From an uncultured Bacilli bacterium (GTDB lineage: Bacteria; Bacillota_I; Bacilli_A; RF39; UBA660), in the NCBI GenBank assembly GCA_947627145.1, contig CANQUW010000026.1, positions 1 through 12,642 of the forward strand: a DNA stretch of 12,642 nt. Direction: 5' to 3'. A program made the translations under genes and the position numbers. This document shows, piece after piece, positions 1 to 6,274 of the stretch (position 1 is the stretch's first letter; each line of letters starts with the position of its first letter). Under the pieces are notes generated by a model. The model had not been told where the DNA came from, searched no databases, and saw only the letters and a program-made list of their open reading frames with translations.

Positions 1-93
1 AAATATGTCTCTTTTTAATTAAGAAAAAAGTGTATATAATGTTAAACACATTACACACACTAAAAATTATACAACCAGTATTTAGAATATAAA

Positions 94-118
94 GTGTTCT
101 TTTGTGTAAAGAAAACAC
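94..118. repeat. Imperfect inverted repeat in the leader
   Basis: GTGTT followed by CTTT pairs with AAAG and AACAC across a TGTGT loop, leaving a two-base AA bulge in the right arm. It lies about 20 bp upstream of the 22-bp palindrome, in a stretch rich in TTTTACAT and TGTGTAA motifs. It could be part of an upstream gene's end or a protein-binding site. Nothing downstream looks like a terminator U-tract, so no role is assigned. Confidence 0.3.
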
Positions 119-137
119 ATTTTTACATATAAAAGAA

Positions 138-159
138 ATTATTTTACATGTAAAATAAT
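138..159. promoter_or_regulatory. Perfect 22-bp palindrome, candidate operator
   Basis: Each arm is 11 bp (ATTATTTTACA and its exact reverse complement) with no spacer. It ends 8 bp before the first candidate -35 box (168-173) of the DUF2779 gene. A further TTTTACAT half-site copy lies at 121-128. The size and symmetry suit a dimeric repressor or activator. As RNA it would form a hairpin without a practical loop and without a following U-run, so an operator is favoured over a terminator. The binding protein is unknown. Confidence 0.55.
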
Positions 160-167
160 GTTGTATT

Positions 168-202
168 TTGTCCTTTACTAAAAATAAATCTATTATTATA
201 AT
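168..202 (+). promoter_or_regulatory. Putative sigma-A promoter(s) of the DUF2779 gene
   Basis: Two overlapping pairs fit. TTGTCC (168-173) with a 17-bp spacer precedes TATTAT (191-196). TTTACT (174-179) with a 17-bp spacer precedes a perfect TATAAT (197-202). Either would start transcription just before the ribosome site at about 210-215, giving a very short leader. In such an AT-rich region chance matches are common, so the pair is supported mainly by its position. Confidence 0.45.
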
Positions 203-221
203 ATATATAGAAGGTGATATC

Positions 222-1703
222 ATGCATTTATCAAAAAGTAAGTATTGTAATGCAGTACAATGTAAAAAGATGTTATGGTTAGAAGAAAATAAAAGTGAAG
301 AAAAAGAAGATATTGATAACACATCTGTTTTAGATAATGGTACTGAAGTAGGAGAACTTGCTAGAGACTTATTTACACCACATAAAGATATAGAGTTTAA
401 TGAAAACTTAAATCAAATGGTTATAGATACTAATAAATTAATGAAAGAAGAAAACATAACCATAACAGAAGCATCATTTACTTATAAAAATAACTTCTGT
501 AGTGTAGATATATTAGTTAAGAAAAAAGAAAATATAGAAATATATGAAGTAAAAAGTTCTACTGAAATTAAAGATATTTACTTAGATGATATATCATATC
601 AAGTATATATATTAAAAAGTTTAGGTTATAATGTAACTAAAGCATCTCTTGTTTATATAAATAATAAATATATAAGAAAAGGAAAACTAGAATTAAATAA
701 ATTATTTATAATAAAAGATGTAACTGATATTGTAAATAGTAAACAAGATGAAATAATAAATAATATAAAAGAGATAGATATGTGTATGGAAAATAAAAAT
801 GAACCTAATATTGATATAGGTATTCATTGTGTAAAACCATATGATTGTCCATTCTTTAAATATTGTACAAAACACTTACCAGAATATAATGTATTTAATA
901 TAAGAGGTTTAAGAAATACATCTAAATTTAAATTATATCATCAAGGTATATATAGTTATAAAGATTTATTAAATAGTAATATTAATGATAAATATAAAAG
1001 ACAAATAGAATTTACTTTATATGATAAAAAAGAAAAAATAGACAAGGAGCAAATAAAAGAATTTCTAAATACTTTATCATATCCTTTGTATTTTTTAGAT
1101 TTTGAAACATATCAGCAATCAATACCTGAGTTTGATGATGTTTATCCATATATGCAAATACCTTTTCAATATTCTCTTCACTTTATAGAAGGAGAAAATA
1201 AAGAATTACATCATAAAGAATTTTTATCAGAATCAGGAATAGACCCAAGAAGATTACTTGCGGAGACTATTGTGAAAGATATACCAAAAGACGTATGTGT
1301 ACTTGCATACAATATGTCTTTTGAAAAAAGAGTAATAAAAGATCTTGCAAATATTTATCCTGATTTACGTGAACATTTATTAAATATTCATGATAATATA
1401 AAAGACTTAATGATCCCTTTTTATAAAGGGTATTATTATAAAAAAGAAATGGAAGGTTCTTATTCTATTAAATATGTTCTACCAGCATTATTCCCAAATG
1501 AAAAAGACCTAGACTATCATAATCTAGATATGATTCATAATGGAAGTGAAGCTATGAGTACTTTTGCAAATTTAAAAAATCTAGAAAAAAATGAACAAGA
1601 AAAAGTAAGAGAAAACTTACTTAAATATTGTCAGCTAGATACATATGCTATGGTTAAAATATGGCAAAAACTAAATGAAGTAGTAAAAAGGAACAGCAAG
1701 TAG
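222..1703 (+). CDS. DUF2779 protein: PD-(D/E)XK nuclease plus DEDD exonuclease-like domain
   Basis: This 493-residue protein has two nuclease-like halves. Residues 1-215 resemble Cas4/RecB-type nucleases: D96 (CSVDILV) and E109-V-K111 form a PD-(D/E)XK signature, and C14 with C203, C209 and C215 (HCVKPYDCPFFKYC) could hold an iron-sulfur cluster. Residues 290-490 match DUF2779, an RNase H-fold exonuclease-like region: LDFET (D293, E295), AYNMSFEKR (N364, E368) and YCQLD (D473) fit a DEDDy-type site. It is expected to be cytosolic and to act on DNA or RNA; its biological role is not established. The frame extends to a TTG at 168, but ATG 222 is chosen because AGAAGGTGAT lies 5-12 bp before it and the upstream residues are not family-like. 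A toxin-antitoxin module follows on the same strand but has its own promoter. Confidence is high in the family and low in the role. Confidence 0.85.
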   Translation: MHLSKSKYCNAVQCKKMLWLEENKSEEKEDIDNTSVLDNGTEVGELARDLFTPHKDIEFNENLNQMVIDTNKLMKEENITITEASFTYKNNFCSVDILVKKKENIEIYEVKSSTEIKDIYLDDISYQVYILKSLGYNVTKASLVYINNKYIRKGKLELNKLFIIKDVTDIVNSKQDEIINNIKEIDMCMENKNEPNIDIGIHCVKPYDCPFFKYCTKHLPEYNVFNIRGLRNTSKFKLYHQGIYSYKDLLNSNINDKYKRQIEFTLYDKKEKIDKEQIKEFLNTLSYPLYFLDFETYQQSIPEFDDVYPYMQIPFQYSLHFIEGENKELHHKEFLSESGIDPRRLLAETIVKDIPKDVCVLAYNMSFEKRVIKDLANIYPDLREHLLNIHDNIKDLMIPFYKGYYYKKEMEGSYSIKYVLPALFPNEKDLDYHNLDMIHNGSEAMSTFANLKNLEKNEQEKVRENLLKYCQLDTYAMVKIWQKLNEVVKRNSK

Positions 1704-1708
1704 TTTCT

Positions 1709-1728
1709 TTTTTTTGTTAACGAAAAAA
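1709..1728. repeat. Near-perfect palindrome centred on GTTAAC
   Basis: Runs of seven T and six A flank a central GTTAAC (1716-1721), with one mismatch next to the core. TTAAC (1717-1721) also pairs with GTTAA (1729-1733). It follows the DUF2779 stop codon by 5 bp and ends 13 bp before the -35 box of the higBA promoter. It could be a weak terminator of the upstream gene or an operator site. There is no U-run after it, so neither reading is secure. Confidence 0.35.
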
Positions 1729-1741
1729 GTTAATCAAAATA

Positions 1742-1769
1742 TTGACAAAAAGTAAAAATGTGATAAAAT
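1742..1769 (+). promoter_or_regulatory. Promoter of the higBA operon
   Basis: A consensus TTGACA (1742-1747) is followed by a 16-bp spacer and TAAAAT (1764-1769) with a TGn extension at 1761-1763. The predicted start of transcription is near 1776, about 36 bp before the toxin start codon. This is the best -35 match in the window. Confidence 0.7.
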
Positions 1770-1775
1770 ATAATT

Positions 1776-1794
1776 AACCAATTACGTAAACCAA
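1776..1794. promoter_or_regulatory. Candidate antitoxin operator at the higBA start site
   Basis: A perfect 8-bp palindrome TTACGTAA (1782-1789) is flanked by two AACCAA direct repeats (1776-1781 and 1789-1794, 13 bp apart). It lies just downstream of the predicted transcription start. HigA-type antitoxins usually repress their own promoter by binding palindromes near the start site, which makes this the first place to look. The assignment is inference from position. Confidence 0.35.
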
Positions 1795-1811
1795 AATGAA
1801 AGGAGCACCAG

Positions 1812-2144
1812 ATGGAATTGACATATAAAAATGAAAAATTAAGAAAATTATGTGAAGAGACAACGTACAATAGTGAATTGGTTAAAAAATATGGCACAGA
1901 TGTAGCTAAAAAATTACCTAAAAGAATAAAAGAACTTAAAGCTTTTGATAATTTAAATGATGTACCAATAACACTACCTTACAGAAGACATAAGCTAAAT
2001 GGCAAGTTAAAAGATTTCTTTGCTATAAATATTAATAGAGAATATCGACTAATTTTTTGTGCAAAAGAGAATAAAATAATAGTAAGTGATTTAAGAAAAA
2101 TAAAAGAAATAAAAATAACGGAGGTGTCTAAACATTATGAGTAA
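1812..2144 (+). CDS. higB: HigB/RelE-family toxin
   Basis: This 110-residue protein resembles the HigB (plasmid maintenance system killer, RelE/ParE superfamily) toxins, which cleave mRNA, usually at the ribosome. Family-like features are the basic helix KKLPKRIKELKAF (residues 33-45), the RRHKLNGKLKDFFAININ segment (58-75), the REYRLIF strand (77-82) and the C-terminal strand ending ITEVSKHYE. It is slightly longer than the typical ~92-residue HigB. AGGAG at 1801-1805 fits the ATG start. The gene overlaps the antitoxin gene by 8 bp, and toxin-first order is the usual HigBA arrangement, unlike most type II modules. Catalytic residues vary in this superfamily, so activity cannot be read directly. 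It could also be an inactive or regulatory relative, but the pairing with a HigA-type partner makes a toxin likely. Confidence 0.85.
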   Translation: MELTYKNEKLRKLCEETTYNSELVKKYGTDVAKKLPKRIKELKAFDNLNDVPITLPYRRHKLNGKLKDFFAININREYRLIFCAKENKIIVSDLRKIKEIKITEVSKHYE

Positions 2145-3207
2145 AATAAAAGACTTTGAAGAATATGTAATTGCACCAGGAGAAACAATTGAGGAACTAC
2201 TTGAAGTGCATTGCATGACTCAAAAAGATTTAGCAAATAAAACAGGAATTCACAAAAAAACAATTAATGAAATAATAAAAGGTAAAGCTCCAATAACTCA
2301 ATCAACTGCTCTTAAATTAGAGTATGTATTTGATATACCTGCAAGTTTTTGGAATAATCTTGAAAGTAATTATAGAGAATCACTCGAACGAAAAACAGAT
2401 TTAGAAAAAATAAAAGACGAAGAAAAATATTTAATTAATATTCCATATCAAGAAATGGCTAACAGAAATTGGGATTTTCTAGAAAAAACAAGAAATACTA
2501 CTGAAAAAATAATAAATTTAAGAAAATTCTTTTCAGTAGCATCACTTTGTTTTGATACCGACTTAAAGAAAAAAATAATTTATAGAAAAAAAGATAATGA
2601 TAATTTTTCATTCGAATCTTTATATTGTTGGTTAAGATATGGTGAAATACAATCTAACAAAGTTGAATATTGTGATTTTAATATAAATTTATTAAAAGAT
2701 ACAACTAAAGAAATTAGAGATCTTGTTAGTAGTCCTTTTTTAGAACAATATGAAAAAGTAAAAAAACTTTTAGCAGAATGTGGAGTAGCATTAGTATATG
2801 AACCTCAATTACCACATACTTACATCAATGGAGTATCTTATAAAAAAAGTTGTAATAAAGCAATTATTATGATAAGTGATAAAGGAAAAAGAGATGATAT
2901 ATTATGGTTTACTCTATTTCATGAACTTGCACATCTACTTAAACATAGTAAAAAAGAAATGTTTATAGATCAAGAGCAAGATAAAAAAAGCAAATTAGAA
3001 TTAGAAGCAGATAGATATGCAAGAAATATATTAATTCCAGATAAAAAATACAATGAGTTTATAAAAGAAAATAAAACTTATACCGAAAAAAGTATTAAAG
3101 AATTTTCTAAAGAAAATAATATATCTACTGGAATATTAGTAGGTAGATTACAAAAAGATGGAAAGATTGGTTGGAATGAATTCAATAATTTAGTAACACG
3201 AATATAA
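2137..3207 (+). CDS. higA: HigA-type antitoxin fused to ImmA/IrrE-like metalloprotease
   Basis: This 356-residue protein has an N-terminal HigA-type helix-turn-helix region (about residues 12-75): IAPGETIEELL, then MTQKDLANKTGIHKKTINEI and a following ALKLEYVF helix. It should bind the operon's promoter and neutralise the upstream toxin. The C-terminal half has FHELAHLLKH, giving the zinc site H262, E263, H266, and a downstream ELEADRYA (E288 or E290) that may supply the third ligand, as in ImmA/IrrE proteases. The linker (about 90-210) carries no motif I recognise. Plain HigA antitoxins are about 100 residues, so the fusion more than triples the size. A protease domain attached to the repressor could cut the protein itself or another regulator in response to a signal; that is inference from ImmA and IrrE. 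GGAGGTG at 2120-2126 precedes the ATG. Expression is probably coupled to higB through the 8-bp overlap. Confidence 0.88.
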   Translation: MSKIKDFEEYVIAPGETIEELLEVHCMTQKDLANKTGIHKKTINEIIKGKAPITQSTALKLEYVFDIPASFWNNLESNYRESLERKTDLEKIKDEEKYLINIPYQEMANRNWDFLEKTRNTTEKIINLRKFFSVASLCFDTDLKKKIIYRKKDNDNFSFESLYCWLRYGEIQSNKVEYCDFNINLLKDTTKEIRDLVSSPFLEQYEKVKKLLAECGVALVYEPQLPHTYINGVSYKKSCNKAIIMISDKGKRDDILWFTLFHELAHLLKHSKKEMFIDQEQDKKSKLELEADRYARNILIPDKKYNEFIKENKTYTEKSIKEFSKENNISTGILVGRLQKDGKIGWNEFNNLVTRI

Positions 3208-3237
3208 AATCAACTTAAATAAATTGAGTTGATTTTT
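3207..3237 (+). terminator. Rho-independent terminator after higBA
   Basis: AAATCAACT (3207-3215) pairs perfectly with AGTTGATTT (3227-3235) across an 11-nt loop, and a short U-run closes at 3237. The left arm begins at the last base of the stop codon. It separates higBA from the sulfotransferase operon. Confidence 0.7.
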
Positions 3238-3292
3238 AAATTATGTAAATTTTCCCATAATTAAAAGAATTGTAGAGATTAATTAAAAAAAA

Positions 3293-3301
3293 TGTTATGA
3301 T
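3293..3301 (+). promoter_or_regulatory. Extended -10 promoter of the sulfotransferase operon
   Basis: TGTTATGAT gives a TGn extension and TATGAT (3296-3301) ending 29 bp before the start codon. No good -35 box sits at the usual distance (TTGTAG at 3270-3275 is 20 bp away), which is tolerable for extended -10 promoters. The terminator just upstream means a promoter is needed in this gap. Confidence 0.45.
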
Positions 3302-3330
3302 ATATTTGATGATTGAAAAAGGAGAAAAAA

Positions 3331-4995
3331 ATGAAAAAAGAAACAAAAGAAAAAGTAATGTTAATTACAAAATCTCTACTAGCACTACTCATAATAGTAG
3401 GATTAATATTTATACTTGATAAAAAAATACTAGAAGATAATAAGAAGGATATTGATTGGATTAGAAAAAATGTAAATATTGTAGAAGACAAATCTTTAGG
3501 AAAGAATATTTATAAAATACAAAAAGATGATAATATTTCTATTTACAATTTAAAATTCCAACAAGTAGTAGATGAAAAAATAAATACATTTATTGAATCC
3601 ATGAAAGGTGATTATATAGTTTTTTATAATCCATATGGTACTAATGAACTAGGATTAAATATTTATTTTAAAGATAGTAAAAATTATAATGAATTAGAAT
3701 ATACTATATCATCATCTAAAAAAGGTATTAATGATTTTACAAAAACACTCATAGAAAAAGATGATAAAAGTAAATATCAATTAATAGGATTAATACCTGA
3801 AAGTAAAAATAAAGTAACTATAAATTATAAAGATAATGGAAAAAGTAAAAGTTATAATTTTAATATTGATTTAAGTAATATAAAAGTAATTGGAGAAGAA
3901 AAGTTAAAAGTAGAGAATGGAGATAGTACTATTGAAATGAGTAATGGACTTTTCGCAATGCTTGGAAATGATAGTGACAAACAAGATTATCTTGCTTTAT
4001 ATGATAATGATGGAGTAATGAGAAGTGAAACTCCAATAATAGGTTATCGTGCTCATAGAATTTTATTTGATAATGATAAAATGTATTTCAGTATTTCTCA
4101 AAAAAGAATAGCAGAGATAAATAATTTAGGTCGTGTAACTAAAATATATCGTACAGGTAATTATCAACTTCACCATGATTATACTTTTGATGAAGAAGGA
4201 AATATTTTAGTACTCGCAAACAACACTAAAAAGAAAACAGAAGAAGATTGTATTATTAAAATAGATAGAAAAACAGGAAAAGTAACAGAGGTAGTTGACT
4301 TTGAAGATATATTTAAAAGTTATGTAAAAACTTGTACTCTAGATACTAAAAGCCAAAGAGATGAAGGAGAAGATGGACTTGATTGGTTACATCTAAACTC
4401 TATTGAATATGTAAATGGAGATGTATTCTTAAGTAGTAGAGAAACATCATCTATATTAAAAGTATCTAATTTAGAAACAGATCCAAAAGTAGAATATATT
4501 TTATCTAATAATGAATTTTGGAAAGGAACTGATTTTGAAGATTTAGTATATGAAAAAGTAGGAGACTTTAAAATACATGCAGGGCAACATAGTGTTAGAT
4601 ACAGTGAAGGAGAAACAGATGGAGAGTTCTATCTAACATTCTTTGATAATAACTATGGTGTGTCTAATAGTCAACCTAAATTTGATTATAAAAATGTTGG
4701 TATAGAAAATAATAATCCATTTAAAGGTGATGAATCTTATTACTATGTTTATAAAGTAAATGAACATAATAAAACTTTTGAATTAGTAGATAGTTTCCCA
4801 ATAGAATACTCAGGCATTGTAAGTAGTGTTGAAACTATGCCTAATAAAAATGTTGTAACAGATTCAGGTACTGCAGGAGTTTTTGCAGAGTATGATGAGA
4901 ATCATAACTTAATTAGAAAGTATACTGCTAAAATGAATAAGTATATGGTATATCGCGTATTAAAATATGACTTTAATAATTTCTGGTTCAAATAA
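3331..4995 (+). CDS. assT: Membrane-anchored aryl-sulfate sulfotransferase (ASST)
   Basis: This 554-residue protein matches the PAPS-independent arylsulfotransferase family (Arylsulfotran N-terminal domain plus six-bladed propeller), which moves sulfate from one phenolic sulfate ester to another phenol. Conserved active-site segments are present: LHHDY (H281/H282), DWLHLNS (H354), SSRETS (R370) and AGQHSVR (H420). They match in order the His252, His356, Arg374 and His436 described for the uropathogenic E. coli enzyme, where the last His is transiently sulfated. Residues 9-29 (VMLITKSLLALLIIVGLIFIL) form one hydrophobic segment after a basic start, so the enzyme is probably anchored facing outside; no lipobox or clear cleavage site is seen. 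ATG 3331 is preferred over an in-frame TTG at 3313 because AAAGGAG lies 5-12 bp before it. Physiological donor and acceptor are unknown. Confidence 0.9.
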   Translation: MKKETKEKVMLITKSLLALLIIVGLIFILDKKILEDNKKDIDWIRKNVNIVEDKSLGKNIYKIQKDDNISIYNLKFQQVVDEKINTFIESMKGDYIVFYNPYGTNELGLNIYFKDSKNYNELEYTISSSKKGINDFTKTLIEKDDKSKYQLIGLIPESKNKVTINYKDNGKSKSYNFNIDLSNIKVIGEEKLKVENGDSTIEMSNGLFAMLGNDSDKQDYLALYDNDGVMRSETPIIGYRAHRILFDNDKMYFSISQKRIAEINNLGRVTKIYRTGNYQLHHDYTFDEEGNILVLANNTKKKTEEDCIIKIDRKTGKVTEVVDFEDIFKSYVKTCTLDTKSQRDEGEDGLDWLHLNSIEYVNGDVFLSSRETSSILKVSNLETDPKVEYILSNNEFWKGTDFEDLVYEKVGDFKIHAGQHSVRYSEGETDGEFYLTFFDNNYGVSNSQPKFDYKNVGIENNNPFKGDESYYYVYKVNEHNKTFELVDSFPIEYSGIVSSVETMPNKNVVTDSGTAGVFAEYDENHNLIRKYTAKMNKYMVYRVLKYDFNNFWFK

Positions 4996-5007
4996 AAGGA
5001 GAAAGAC

Positions 5008-5736
5008 ATGTTAAAAGAAAAAGATAATTTTATAATAGAATATGATAAAGAATATGATTATCTAGATAGTTTAGTAGAAACATTAGAAACAGAAGGAAAA
5101 AGAATATTATCTTTCTTTGACTTGGAAAAGTTATCTGAAAAACAAAAAATAAAAATATGGAGTAGTATAGAAGAATATAAAAAACATTTAGAGCCATATG
5201 TAGAAAAATATTATGATTGGATGAACGGAGATACATATGATGGTAATATTAATATGTTAGATATTAATGAATGTAGAAAAACACATGAACATAAAGATAT
5301 AACAATGGAAAAATATTTAAAAATAATTCTACATGAATACGTACATATTTGTCAAAAAGAAGTTACTACTAATAACAAAGTTATTTCTTGGTTTTGGGAA
5401 GCACTCGCAACCAATTTAGGTAATCCTTATTATAAGATTGTAGATATAAAATATGATAAAGAATCTCTAAGTAATAATTTTCAATCTCTTAAAAATAATT
5501 ATCCAACTGCATACACCATTGGAAAATATATGTTAGAAAATATTCCACATGATAAACTAATTTACTATGTTAAAAATCCAGATATACTTTATCAAGATTC
5601 AGATATGATAATTGAAAATACCAAGAAATGGTTTAATGAAAACTATTTAAAAGAACAAGATATAGAAAGAATAAAAAAAGGAGAATTCGTTTTCTATAAA
5701 ACACAAGATGATAAGAAAAAAATTAAAGGAGTCTAA
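5008..5736 (+). CDS. Uncharacterised HExxH zinc-peptidase-like protein
   Basis: This 242-residue protein is not one I recognise by name. It has a gluzincin-like core: HEYVH (H109, E110, H113) preceded by a hydrophobic helix (EKYLKIIL), then WFWEALATNLG with E131 as probable third zinc ligand 18 residues after the second His, and a PTAYTIGKYMLEN helix (166-178) like those that follow the site in peptidase MA-like families. There is no signal peptide or membrane segment, so it should act in the cytosol. The N-terminal 60 residues are acidic and the C-terminus is lysine-rich. It starts 12 bp after the sulfotransferase with AAAGGAG in the gap and ends 3 bp before the acetyltransferase gene, so it is co-transcribed. 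The substrate is unknown, and a non-proteolytic zinc protein is possible. Confidence 0.7.
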   Translation: MLKEKDNFIIEYDKEYDYLDSLVETLETEGKRILSFFDLEKLSEKQKIKIWSSIEEYKKHLEPYVEKYYDWMNGDTYDGNINMLDINECRKTHEHKDITMEKYLKIILHEYVHICQKEVTTNNKVISWFWEALATNLGNPYYKIVDIKYDKESLSNNFQSLKNNYPTAYTIGKYMLENIPHDKLIYYVKNPDILYQDSDMIIENTKKWFNENYLKEQDIERIKKGEFVFYKTQDDKKKIKGV

Positions 5737-5739
5737 CTA

Positions 5740-6255
5740 ATGAAAAACATAATAGTAAGAAATATAAAAGAAGAAGATATAGAGTCAGTTATAGAAATAA
5801 GAATTAAAGGATGGCAAGACGCTTATAAAAATATAATTGATGAAGAACATCTAAATAAATTAAACAACGACTATGATAGAAGAATAAATCATTTAAAAGA
5901 AACTTATATGGAGAATGGATTTATTGTCGCAGAATTAAATAATAAGGTAGTAGGTTTTTGTAGATATGTGTTTAATAATAAATTTTCTCCTGAAATAGAA
6001 AATGCAGATTGTGAAATAAGTGCAATTTATGTAAAACCTGAATTAAAAGGTAATGGCATTGGAACAAAATTATTTAAATATGTAGTAGAAGAGTTTAAAA
6101 AAGAAAATAAAAAACATATGATTTTATGGTGCTTAAAAGATAATGAAAAGTCTAAAAAGTTCTATAATAAAATGGGTGGAAAAATAATAAAAGAAAGAAA
6201 AGTAAAGATAGGAAATAAAGATTATTTAGAAATTTGTTTTTCGTATAACATTTAA
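5740..6255 (+). CDS. GNAT-family N-acetyltransferase
   Basis: This 171-residue protein has a full GNAT fold pattern and should transfer acetyl from acetyl-CoA to an amine. The N-terminal IRNIKEEDIESV-type strand and helix is followed by WQDAYKNIID (25-34), typical of the RimI-like/small-molecule branch. Motif A is EISAIYVKPELKGNGIGTKLF, with the CoA-pyrophosphate loop K103-G-N-G-I-G108. Motif B covers 128-150 (LWCLKDNEKSKKFYNKMGG), including the FY pair common to the family. Length is normal for a single-domain member. AAAGGAG at the end of the preceding gene serves as its ribosome site, and the two genes are 3 bp apart. Substrate could be a protein N-terminus, a polyamine or a small molecule; the sequence does not decide this. 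Confidence 0.88.
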   Translation: MKNIIVRNIKEEDIESVIEIRIKGWQDAYKNIIDEEHLNKLNNDYDRRINHLKETYMENGFIVAELNNKVVGFCRYVFNNKFSPEIENADCEISAIYVKPELKGNGIGTKLFKYVVEEFKKENKKHMILWCLKDNEKSKKFYNKMGGKIIKERKVKIGNKDYLEICFSYNI

Positions 6256-6274
6256 AAGAAATAGGGGTGATAAT

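Noticed and set aside
168..221. N-terminal extension of the DUF2779 protein from a TTG codon
   Set aside because: The TTG overlaps the predicted promoter, has no ribosome site, and the added residues are low-complexity; ATG 222 has AGAAGGTGAT at the right distance.
1..221. CRISPR array, iterons or tRNA in the AT-rich leader
   Set aside because: TTTTACAT occurs only twice directly and once inverted, with irregular spacing; no tRNA cloverleaf or T-loop sequence was seen here or elsewhere in the window.
3207..3237. Riboswitch before the sulfotransferase operon
   Set aside because: Only a simple 9-bp terminator hairpin is present; the gap to the start codon holds no conserved riboswitch core that I recognise.
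3313..3330. TTG start six codons upstream for the sulfotransferase
   Set aside because: AAAGGAG lies after the TTG and fits only the ATG at 3331.
3279..3491. Minus-strand open frame of 70 residues
   Set aside because: Antisense to the start of the sulfotransferase gene, with low-complexity Ser/Phe/Ile composition typical of the reverse of Lys/Glu-rich coding DNA.
5030..5236. Minus-strand open frame of 68 residues with hydrophobic composition
   Set aside because: It is the reverse of an acidic and basic coding stretch in the HExxH gene; no promoter or ribosome site was found.
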